The notes beneath the pieces are model-generated. The model did no database searches and was not told the origin of the DNA. It was given only the letters and a program-made list of their open reading frames with translations. A DNA stretch of 64,000 bases from Callipepla californica brunnescens (Eukaryota > Chordata > Aves > Galliformes > Odontophoridae), in assembly GCA_023055505.1 (NCBI GenBank), contig JALIRH010000039.1, forward strand, positions 3,786,505 to 3,850,504, read 5' to 3'. Positions within the stretch are counted from its first letter, which is position 1. Each line of letters starts with the position of its first letter. Both the position numbers and the translations under genes were made by a program. Of this stretch, positions 46,201-58,200 are shown in pieces.

Positions 46201-49200
46201 CCCACCAGTGCAGCATGGGCAGTAGGCAGGCTGGGAGCCTCCCCAGGCCACAGCACAGCCTGCAGCAAGCAGAGCTGTCCTGTGGTGTTTCTGCCCCCAG
46301 TGACACTACTTCCAGGACTGTGGTGTTTCTTTGGTGTGGCACAGACACATTAGGGTGGCATTTGAAGAGTCAAGAGCAAAATCTGAGAGGACAATGTGAA
46401 TGGATGATGCCTCTTGTACATTAACCTTCCCATTTTGATTCATTTTGAGGCTAGAATGTTTGGAGCTCTTCACAAAGAAGCTCGTTCTAGACACGTGCAG
46501 AATCAGCTTTGTACTTTGTGCAACCAAAGGATGGGAAGTGTAAAATGTCCTCAGTCTCCAGCTGAGTGCTGAGGGGTGGAGGGACGGGAGCGTTCCGCTG
46601 TGTGAACGTGTCCACGTCTGAGGCTGTGGCTGTCAAAGGAAGGAGAAACAGCAGCCTGATCTTGGGGGCAGCCCCTGCCACCCTCCCAAGGGCATTCTCA
46701 TGCCATAGTTCCCCATTCTCTGTTTCCTTCACAACCAGTAGTTGGCCATCATGAACCATCTTGGAACATCCATCCCACCAAGGCCTAGCCCTTGGAGGAG
46801 GAGAGTGTTGAGCTCCCTTTCCCACCACTGTAGTGTGCTTCCAGCTCCTTGTAGGACTGTGTCAGGGGGTTGTCTCAGCATCCACGTGAAATGTTGACAA
46901 CTCTTCAGCAGAGGGCAAGGAGGGAGAGGACAGAGGTTTGTCATTGCGTGGTCTTGTCCACATCCCAGCATGTGGTTGCTGAGGATATGGGACTCAGCAA
47001 GCAGAGCTTGTTTTCTGTTGGCTTTTCATAGAGGAGGTGGGCTACGGTGTTTATAATAATAAGTAATGTAATATTTCTTGTTCTCTTTCAGCATTTGTTA
47101 CTCTGTTAAATGGAGAGCAGGCTCAAAATGCAATTCAGAAGTTTCACCAGTACTCTCTTCGAGGAAAAGAAATATCCGTGCAGCTCCAGCCAACAGATGC
47201 TTTGCTGTGCATTACCAATTTGCCCATTTCATTTACATTAGAAGAGTTTGAAGAACTTGTGCGTGCTTATGGCAATGTGGAGAGGTGTTTTTTGGTCTAT
47301 AATGAAGTTACTGGTCATTCCAAGGGCTATGGCTTTGTGGAATATATGAAGAAGGACTCTGCTGCGAAGGCAAGACTGGAACTTCTGGGGAAGCAGATAG
47401 ACGAGAGCACTCTCTTTGCACAGTGGATGGATGTGAACCAGCTGACTACAAATCTAATTCACTCCAAGTGCCTTTGTGTAGATAAATTGCAAAAAGACTA
47501 CTCTGATTCAAAAGAACTGTTGCAGGCTTTCTCACTGCAGTACAAACCTGTGTTCTGCCAGGTACGTTGCATTTATGTCTTCTGGAAGATGAAGATTGTG
47601 TTTTCAGTAGCTCTGTTTTCATCCTGCATTGCTTGCTTGTCTTATATTTTTCATTTAAGTTGTGAGTGAGTATGCATCTGCACTGCAACATGTGTTGTGG
47701 TACAGATGTGTTCATGGTGTGAGCTTGCTGTGCCATCTGGGAATTCTGCAGGGGACCACTCCTGTTAAGCACCACTGAAATGTTTATAACACATCCCCTT
47801 CCCATACGTTTTATTGAATATTGGTTTAGAAATATCTTAGAGGGCTTTTAAAGTGTGTATTGCTGGTGGCTTTGCTGTTCAGTTAAAGCAAGCCCGAGTA
47901 TGAATACCATAAGTGCAACATTTCATCTAGATATGTATGTGTGTGGATGTAATGTGTTTTTTCCCTAACTGTGAAAGTTGTAGGCTTGGGAGCTTGGAAC
48001 CACTGGGCTTGCCAGTGATAGAGGTGTTGCTTGCAGGCACTGGAGAGGTAGATCCTTAGAAGTCTTTGCACATGGTAAGGATTCCTTTTCACCATTATGG
48101 CTTCTGAGATACTGAACTGCAACATGCTGCTTGTAGGAGTGCTGCAGACCAGAGTAGCATGGACAGGCCATAGAAAGAAGGCTTTATTTGTAGTCATGCA
48201 GTTGGGTACGATTTCACTTGTTTTTTGTTCCCTGGAGTGTCTTGGAAGGCTGCTGAGGGATTAGCTTCAAGGATCAGTAACCAGAGGCTTTCAGTGTCTA
48301 GGAGCAGAAGGCCCATTAGGCTGTCTAGCCTGACCACCTGTTGGCCATCACATTTCCCTAGTGCTGATTTGGACCCCAGTCATTTCTAATTGGTTAAAGC
48401 ATATCCTTAGCTTTGCTTGATCCACATATACCAGGAGATGAATAAAGGGCAAGTAACTCTTTCCAGAAAGTGCTCATCCCTCGTTCTTCTGTACTCTCTT
48501 AGGTTGAGTGGCCTTTGCTCCCCACTGTTTTCTTCCTGAGAGAATGCATTACATGCTGTAATGCAGTCACTTGCTCAGTCTTCTTTTAATAGCTGAACGT
48601 ATTGATGCTGTGAAATCTTTATTTTGGGGCATTTTTCTAGCTCTCAGATAGTCCTGAGGCTGTCACTTGGTCCCCCAGCAGTTTCTCAATGCTCTTAAAA
48701 TCAGGAAATTCAAAGTCAAGTGTTCTCCTTTGATAAAGTTTGTTTTCAGCAACGCCATTCTACTGTGCAGTTAAAGGCAACTGAAAATTGACTTTTACTC
48801 TTCAACTACAACCATATACAAGTCACACTTTATGTAGATGAGGAGCGTATGCTTGCGTTCATACTGGGTCAGTAAATGGCACTAAATAAGTGTTTCTATG
48901 AAGTATAGGAAGTAAAAGGGATATATCTCAGGAAGCAGGCACCCAGACAAAAGTATACCCAAGAAGATGTGTTGTCATACTGCCTGGAACTTGTGTAAAC
49001 TCGCTGTGTAACAGACAGGTTAACAGCAGAAGCATGCTAGGAGAAGAAGAGTAGGTTTACTTACGATGGCTGAAGATTTATTCCCAGTAACTCTCAAAGA
49101 ACAGGTGTGTGGTGTGTTCTGAGCTGTGCCTCGTGTCTCCCCACAGGACTGCTGGGCAAGGGAGGCTCTGCCCTGAGCAGCAGGGGAAGCAGCTCTATGG

Positions 49201-52200
49201 AGAGGGCAGGGAGGAGGGTGAGGGCACAGCAAATAGAACTGATGGGTTGGGGTGAAAAACTGCACTGAGACAGAAAAGGAACATCATAATATTCATGATA
49301 ATAGTATACATTTACAAAACAATGGATGCCCACTGTGTTAGCTCACTACCCACAGACCGATGCCCAGCCAGTCCCCGAGCAGCAGCTGCCTCCTGGCCAG
49401 CTCCCCACAGCCACGGATGCCATATGGGATGGGATGTCCCTTTGGCCAGTGTAGGTCAGCTGCCCTGGTTGGGATCTCCTGGCTCCTTGTGTCCCAGCAC
49501 CCTCGCTGGTAGGGCAGCACAAAGAGCTGAAAAAGTGAATTGTCCTTGGCTCTGTGCTGCCCTGCACAGCAACAGCTGAAACATCACTGTGTTATCAGCG
49601 TTGCTTTTCTCCTAAAGCCAGAGCATAGCATCCTACCAGGCACTATGAAGAAAATCAGCTCTGCCCCAGCTGAAACCAGGACAGCTGTTTTTCTGATTGA
49701 TTTCATTTTTTTGGTAAGCTGTCGTTTTTTGAAGTCAACTTGATTTCTCCTCTGCTGCAAATAGAAGCGTTCTATCAGGAGCAGCTGAAGCCAGGTGTTG
49801 ATATGTGGTTCTCAGACAATGGCATTTCCTAAGACTTAACAGGAACATGAGTTGTCTTCTGCTGCTTTGCCCCAACAGAGTGCACAAGGAAAGCTCCTTC
49901 CTTTCTCTGTGACTGCAGTAAGGTCCCTAGTTGCAAACCAGTGTTTTCGTGGGTGCTTCATGTCTTTGCCAGTGAAGCTAAGCTGGGGACTAGATTTTTT
50001 TTTGCCTAAGCTTTGTACTCTCCCTTTTCACCCTCTTGTTTTGTTCTGCTGGATTTAAATCTGTTCATTCTGCTATAAAAACTCTGCAGACAAAGGGCAG
50101 AGCATTGCTGGACAAGTCAGCCTCTTTGCAGTCTGCTTGACTGATCAGCCTGGCATCTTCTGTGTTGGCACTATGCTCAGCTGCAGGCATCAGACCCTCC
50201 TCCAAGGCAGAATACAGCAGCAGAAGGTGCAGCATTACGTGGTTGCACAGCTGTTGTGTAGACTGATGAGTGACATTTCTGTTAGTGTAATAAAGAGTTT
50301 GTCATTCTTATCCTGCGAAGTAATAATAATGAAAACAAACAAACAAAGGTCGTAGCACGTGGCTGCATTGAAATTCTCCTTCTCATCTTATTTATTATGT
50401 AAATCGTTTCATAACTCAGGTTCTCCACGAGATTAGGTGAAAGTTATGGTGGTAGTTCAAGAAGATGCAGCAAGCGTTCCAAGTCTAATGAGAAGCTGTG
50501 CTGCTTACCTTAGAACATTTCAGAAAGAAGCACGCTCATTTGGGTGGATGTTCCCATCCCTCAGCTTTAGCAGAGTGGCTTGCAGGGGATGGGGTGCAAA
50601 CGTTTCAAGACAGTTCCTGAAGTTCTCCGTTTTGTTGAACTGCGTTGTGAAATGTTGTTGCAGTTTGCTCAGGACGAAGATAGTTACATTGGTGACTTTG
50701 CAGTGGTCGAGTACGAAACTGCAGAGCAGGCTGAGAAAGTGCAGGAGGCGACCGACGGCACGGTGATCAGAGGGAGGAGGGTGCAGGTGTCCTACTGTGC
50801 TCCAGGAGCGCCCGGCAGAAGCACGCTAGCAGCGCTTATCGCAGCGCAGAGGATGGTAAGATTTTGCACATCTATTTTCAGAGTGAGTTTGTTAAGCCTC
50901 GAGCAAGCCGAGCTGTCTCTAAGGCACTCAGCTGCTCTGCTTTGGGAGCACCTTTGGAAGAGCTAGCTGCTTGGGCTTTGCTGTGTGTTAGCCAGTCGGC
51001 CCAGTTCAGTCTCCTGCTATTGCCAGGAGGCAAAACAGAGCTGGAGGATATATAAGGTAACACTTGCCGAGCTCTGGGGTTTTATTAAGTTTAGTTTTCT
51101 GGCAGAGAATCTCTTCCTGTTCAGAACAGAAGTAAATGGAGGTGGAGGCACTTGATGAGCTAAAAAGGAGTTTCAGTTTTGGTTTAAAACAGGCACTTAG
51201 TCTGTTTTAAGGTAAATTTCAAGGAAGGAGAAATAGTTTCATTTCATGCTTGATACGAGAGAGCTTTTCATACCCACATGTCTTATCAGGTTATTTCCTA
51301 GAAAAGTGGATGCACAAAGCGTTACAGGAAGCTGTCCTAAAAGCAGAAGCATTACTTTGGGTAGGTGTGGCCCATGTCTTTATGAGAGACAAGCGGGGCT
51401 GCGACAACACTGTGTGTGCTGTTGATGTTATTGCCACCTTTTGTGTCCTTTATTGGTAACACTATAATAGTTTGAAGGAAGAAACAAATGCTTCTAAAGA
51501 AGAGTTTAACATCAGAGAAGTTCTAGCTCTTTGTGATCTTAGAAATAGTAATCAGTGAGGTTGAATTGCCATGCAGACTGATGGTTTAGACCTTTAGCCA
51601 CTCCAGAAGTCTTGAGAAAAGGAGTGAAAGCATCCAGGTGCTGTTCAGTCTGTTAGAGAGCAATGGAAGCAGTGTGAGGGCAGAAACCCAGAGCATGAAG
51701 GGCAGGTGGGGGAGGCAGCACTCGTACTGCCCGAGTGAAGGCAGTGCTGATGCAGCATCAGTTAGCTGTGCAGGACAAAAGGGAAGAATGAATGGTTCAG
51801 GTGTGCACTGTGCACGTCCAGACTTCCCTCTTTAGGACACCTTGTTCAGAGAAACAGCATTTATCCAGAGATGTCAATGGATGCGTTGCTATCTCCTGTT
51901 TTTAACATCTTTCTGTCTCTCCATTTGAGATGAGGAACAATAGGAAAGGATTGCTTCCGGAGCCGAATCCAGTGCAGATTATGAAAAGTTTTAACAATCC
52001 AGCGATGCTGCAAATTCTGCTGCAGCCCCAGCTGCGTGGACACGCTGTCAAACCTGGTAAGCTGTGTGACAACTGGTTTAAAACAAAACCCCATTCTTAG
52101 GAAGACTGCCAGCAAAGGAGGGAAGCACCACTGCTCTTAAAGTGTGTGCAGGCAGCTTCAGGGTGTCTGTGTAGATGCTTTTTCACAAGCAGGAGGTGGT

Positions 52201-55200
52201 TTGGCACACTGTGCTGTCTGCATAGGGCAGTGCTGCCTACAAATGCCCTCACTGTAACTCTGGGATCTCCCAGCATCAGTTCAGAGCAAGGCTTAGAGCA
52301 GTTCTCTTTGGCTGACGTCGTTATGATTGCAAGTTTGAATTTGATTCAAGGTCTGAACGTTGCAGCCTGAGTGTGTCTCCTCTTGATTCTGGTCTAAAAG
52401 TCATTTCTCTGTGGTGTGCTGCCATAGGTGTACCCAGCAGTAAGAGCAGCAACAGCCAGAATCATTTTTCTGCCTTCCATTAGAGTGGATGTGAGCAAAT
52501 GTAGCTAAAGCAGGCACCATATTCCAGATAGTGAAAGAGTTAGGGACAGCAGTAGGAGCAGGAGCAGATGATTTGTAGTCTCAGGTGGTGGACAGCTGAA
52601 CTTGTTGCAAAAATGCTATACTGCTTCTTGCTTTTCAATTCTAACAATAACATCAGAAGATATTAATAAAAATGGTGTGGGGAGCCCTGGTGTGGCAGCC
52701 AGCTGCAGCATTTCTGCTTCTCCAAGCAAAACATCAGCTCCAGAGGAGCTCCATGCGAGTGTGTTTGATCTCTAGTCGCTGTTGATTGCAGATCAAAGAT
52801 GACTGTATGGAAAGGTTCGTTGTAACGACCCTTAGTGTACTGAAAGCTTTGTAGGAGCCCAGTGTAAAAAAATCACAGATTAACTCTTCTGAAGGTGATT
52901 GCTTTCCTGACTGACAAAGATGCTGCAACTCTTGTCTTGTTTCTGAAGCAGTTCTGGGAGCAGCAGCGGGTTTGCCTCACCTTATGAACACGGCAGTCAG
53001 CCCTCCTTTCCTGCAGCTGAATAAAGTCCATCAGGTAGGTGTCAGAACACACATTTCTGGAGAGCTCAGCATGAAAAAGAACATTCCACTGTCTGCTTTC
53101 AAAGAATTCCAGCTGAAATCAAGTGCTCTTACTAAAGTGATCTTTCGAAACAAATAAGAGCAAACCAACCACTCACTGTCCACAAGTGACTTGTTTTATC
53201 TTACCTGATGCTTCTGTCTGCTAACACCTGCTGGCACAGAGACCACTGACAGAAAAACTCTTAAATCAGAGGTCAGGGGGTCTCACATCCATTTCTCTCC
53301 CAGCTGCTTACACATGCTTCATACAGAGACTGTGTTTTGTCTTCTTCAAGCCAAGAAGCTCTGCACCACTGGAAGTGTTTTTATTTTAAAGCTTGAAAGA
53401 ACCAGGGTGTGCTATGTAGGCCATAAAAATAGGAATTGCACTTGTTATTGCTCAGTCTAAAAAAAGAAAATAAGGCTGCAGGCTGCTCCAGGTGTTTTCA
53501 GAGTGTCTGAAAGTAACTGTAAATTGGGTCAGACTTCCATACGGGCTCCAGAATCTCTGTAAATCCTGCGAAGGATACTGGGGATGAACCTGTGATGAGA
53601 GCAGTGCCCATGGACACGGCCCAGCCCTGCAGCAGTGCTCCTGGCCAGCAGCCTGCTCCAGGTTCTGTCATTTCTCCAGCTCCATCAAGAGCCAGAATTT
53701 ACCTTCAGTACCAATAGAGGGGAGTATTCTGGAGTACCTTTGAGCACTGCTTTCACTTGCTATTGCAGATGGTTCAGAAATTCCCATGGAAAAGTAAAAT
53801 CCAGTTCGTTGTTAGTTCTTTAGGCAGACACAGTGCAGACATAATAGATCTTAAAGACTTCCATCCTGTTGGATGAATTGTGCAGTGAAAACCATACACC
53901 ATGATTTGCTTGTACTTCTTGTATGTAAATGGCATTTTCCTTTGGTATATTTAGTTACTGCAGCTCTCTCTTGGAGAATCTCTGCTTCTTTGGAAGGCAG
54001 TGTGAATGTTTTCTAATCACAGCTGGAGAGAGGCATGTTTTACACAGCTAGCAATGTGATTGATGGTGATCCAATGGTTTTGGCTTAGAGTTCTGCAGCC
54101 AAGCAACTTTGTGCTTTCTCTTTGGATAGATTTCCATGTCTAATTCTCTTCCAGGGGGCTTCCTGTCAGTTAATTATCTCCAAACCTGATGGAATAGTCT
54201 GAATTTTATTGGCAGTGATTTGATTATCCCAATCCCTTCTAATTAGACACATTTTTCTGTTATTCAGTGACTTATTTCAGAGTACTCTCAGAAGGCAGAG
54301 AGCCAGGTCACTGTTATTACTGTGTTGAAACAGAGTGTGCAGCGTGCAGGAACAGACACTGTCCTGACTTGACTCTCCCTCCACTCCCCAGTTACACACT
54401 GGTTGGGTTTCCTCTGTGTCTTATTCTTGTCGTTTTATGGGTTTTGTAAAGCGATTTAATGAGGAGGAGCACAACTCTAGTACAGCACTTTAGAATAACT
54501 GATAAAAAAGAGATTGAGCAGAGAGAAACGTGAACAAGTGGGTTATTTGTGCAGTGCAGTCTCAGCCCCAGACATAGCGTGACTTCTGATTTTTTTTATT
54601 GCAAATTCTCTTAGTTCTGGTTGTCATGTGCCAAAACAATGCATTTTAAACCTTCACAGTGATGTGTTTTCCCGACTCATCCAGCTGTTCCTTAAGTCGT
54701 TGTTAACCAGGAGGAGTCTGAGCGATCTAACCGATCTGAGTTTTGTTTCTGAAAGTTTTCCAGTTGAACTAATGCATCTTTATTGGTGTAAGAAAGTTTA
54801 GAAGGAACACCCATTGGCAGTGGTGACATTTATCAGCCACGAGTGATTTCTGCTGGAAATCACTGGCACAGTTAAAATAGCAGATGCAGGACTAATGTCT
54901 GTATGGCTCTTTGTTTTAAACTTCCATTTTCTTACTTCAGGATCCAACACTGTAGCTCATAAGATACTCGTGTAGCTCATTTGCTGTACAGTTATAGTTC
55001 TTAAAGAGTTGGAAAAATTGAAGGAGGTTTTATTTAATGAGAAAAGACCGTATTAGAAAGATTTTACCTCATGGTTTCACCTCATTACACAGAGATACAA
55101 CCAGAGCTTGGTAGTGCATGCAAGGAGTGTTGCAGGATGCAAAGCCACACATCCTGAAAGCTTCTTTTTGATTTTTAGCTTCGTTACCTGGTTTTGGTGA

Positions 55201-58200
55201 GCATTCTGTATAGGAAACTTTGGCCAGCAAGGAAGGCTGTGCTGGTTGTGATTTGACACAGTGTCTTGCATATCTATCATACAAAAAGATCTGTAGAGCA
55301 CCTCCTGTTTTGCCTGGCAGATTTCTCTCAGGAGCTGCTGCCAGGAAGTTTCAGGGCAGTGATCACAACGTGCTTTTGGGATCCTAAGTGGATGTAAGTT
55401 TTCTCTGGAGCCTGAGCACAAAGCAGCGGTGGCAGACTGACCATGGTGCCCCCAGGGCTCTTGGTGAGGTATCTCAGCTGTGGTGGCAGACACTGTTTCA
55501 GGAAATTTGACTGGAATACTTGTATTCTGTGAACTGTGGCAGTGCTAACAAGTTGTCATCTTTTAATCATCTTTTGAAGTGTTCGTTGGAAAACGTCCTT
55601 TTTAATGCTTCACAGAGGAGAGATTTGCGTAGGTAGCTCCCAATAGCAGGGGGAATAAAAACTTGTGGCTATTGCTCTTTGAAAGGAATGATACTGTTTG
55701 GCAACTGCAAAGCAAGGATTGAGAGTCCCTGCCAATTGTAACAGAGTCCTGGAAGCCGTGCAGATGTTTGGTGGAGATTATGTATTTGAAACGCAGTGCG
55801 AGGCACGGTGCAAACATTAACAAACAATGAAGTCCTTATTCATACAGATCATAATCTGCTGAAGTCCTTGTGTCTCATCTTTCTTATTGGCATGCTGTAG
55901 GTAGCACCCCTATCTCTTCCTTGTCTGTCTGCAGGGGTTTCAGGCACGGGTAGGTTTCCCTGTTGACTTAGACCAGAGGGCATCAATGGAGTCTAGATTC
56001 TATTTGGAGTACACTCCTGTTGGATTAGAAGCCATCAGAAAACATATTTGTGGTGATAAGGTGAAAAAAGAGCTGTGAGGGAGAAGTTAGAGAACTTGAA
56101 GTCACTTTGTGTGAACGAATCAAGGGGGTCAGGTTGGACATTAGGAAGAATTCCTTCTCCCAAAGAGTGCTGGGCCACTTTTACTGCCCAGGGGGTGGGG
56201 AAGTCAAGGAATGTGTGGATATGGCACTGAGGGACGTGGCTCAGTGGGGAATACTGGTGGTAGGTGGGCGGTTGGATGTGGTGATCCTGGAGGTCTTTTC
56301 CAACCTTGGGGATTCTCTGCTTCTAATTTAGTTCTGTGGAGGAAATAGCTGCTTTCCCTGTTGACTTAGATTCTGAATTAATTTGAATTTCTGTAAGCAA
56401 GATCATCTGAAAATGTTTTGGGTATGTGCAGTTTTCCGTGACTGCTAACTGACGCTTGTACTGATCTCACAGAATTCGATTCTGGGCAACACGACTAACC
56501 TGCTGCTGCAGAGCCCTGCTCACCTCCCCCTGCCACAGCAGCAGCTGATGAAGATGGAGAACATCCAGGCCAATAGTGTAAGGTCATCACTTTAATTTCG
56601 GCCGTCTCTGGGCTTTCTTAGAATTGATAAACAGTTGAATTTTGTTAGCTTTTTCATCCAGTATAATTTAACTGCTTAGTGCGTGGAAAGAGATTAACTG
56701 AATGTGAAAGTTAGAAGAAACAGCTGCAGACAGATCTTAATCATTTACACGGTTCTCTGTTCTTCCTTACAGAAGCCTGGTTTGCTGGGAGAACCTCCAA
56801 CAATGCTGCTACAGACAGTGCTGGGAATAGGGGTAATGCCATCAGTGAATTCAGGCATGGGAAGCCGTGGAGAAGCTCTCAAGTGTAAATGTCATTTTAT
56901 TTCATCCCGAATCAGTGCAAATGCTTCGTATCAAACCTGAGCACCTTCCTTTCTCCCACATCATCAGAAGCTGTGTTTGAACCTTGGTACTTGACAGGAA
57001 GGTAGCCCTAGAGCTGGGCTGTAATGCGAGTCATCCAGCTATAGAGTTATGCAAGCTAGCGACGATATCTCTATTCAGCTGGCTTCAGCCTGCTGATCCA
57101 GCAGGTTATGGCCATTTGAACTTGAAATACCATGCTTTGTTGCCTGGTTTCTCATCTGTTTACTCAGAGAAGAAAGAGTAAGCTGTGGCATTTGTTGAAT
57201 ATTTGCAGATGGTTAAAAATTCTGCCTGTTCGGTTACTACCGTGTTAAGAACACGTGGGATGTGCTTTGATTCAAAATCCTGGGGGTTGTTGCTTCAAAG
57301 AAGGTAAATCTGAGGAGCTGAAGGAGCACTGCAAGTAGTTCCTTTGCATTCAGTTCATTAAGCAGTGGAGCTTTAATGTCCAGACTGTGACAGATACTGG
57401 CCCTGATGCTGGTTCCTGCACTAGCAGTGCCCTCAGTTGCTATGAGGAAAGATGAGTTGTGATACTGCTTAGAACTTCTTTCTCTTTCCTCCACCGAGAG
57501 CCACGCACTCTGAGGTTTTACAGGCAGCTTGATTGATGGCAGTAGCCAGGAGCAGGGAGAAGCCTCCTTCTGTGGGAAACAGCAAGAAACCCGCGCTGAA
57601 GGCCTGGATTTTAATTTCAGAGATTGCATTCTGGCTGTTCTGCTTGTGGAGAATTTTACTAATGCACATGGAAGTTGGAGGCTTTTCCCTGCATCCTGCA
57701 CAGGATCCCTGAAGGATGTTGTTCCTAGGTTTTGTGAAAGAGAGGAACTTGTTCTGGTGGGTGTTGTCCAGAGATCTCGGGGTTTTCTTTTAGAGAATTA
57801 GCTTTCAGTGCCGTGTGCCCCCTGGTAGAAGAATAAAGACTAAATCAGAAGCCAGTGTTCTGTGATAGCTGTAAAGTAGATCTTCACATGTTCTTTGGAT
57901 CACTTAATAGAAACCACCAGCAGAAAGTACTGATGAATCCTGTCTGAAAGTTTCTCCATTTATGGTTGACTGCAGCATCTAATCTGCCTCCCAATTCAAA
58001 CAGCAGCAGCAGCAGCGGGGATGGGCTTGTTGCCATTCTTTCCAAACCAGCACATTGTTGGACAAGCCATCCCAGGGCAGAACAACGCTCCGGATAAAGC
58101 GCTGAGTGCTGAAGGGGTCGTGTCGGGATCGCAGCCGTATCACCAGAGCGTCGCTGCGGGAGCCCTGCGGGCTGGGCACACCAAGCAGCAGAGCCAACTG

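Larger units (their letters stand above)
47562..50663 (+). other. RAVER2: RAVER2 intron 3 with an LTR-like fragment
   Basis: A 3.1-kb intron. It carries a probable avian ERV LTR fragment at about 49240-49683 and a possible very old repeat at about 48285-48400. The frame of exon 4 stays open for 84 bp upstream of its acceptor, so an acceptor-retention product would not terminate immediately. Confidence 0.7.

Noticed and set aside
45772..46424. Long overlapping frames on both strands in RAVER2 intron 2
   Set aside because: No domain, no splice signals consistent with an exon, and no similarity to known raver sequence, which is continuous across exons 2 and 3.
57237..57701. Antisense open frame of 154 codons in RAVER2 intron 8
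   Set aside because: No recognisable protein, and no promoter or splice context.
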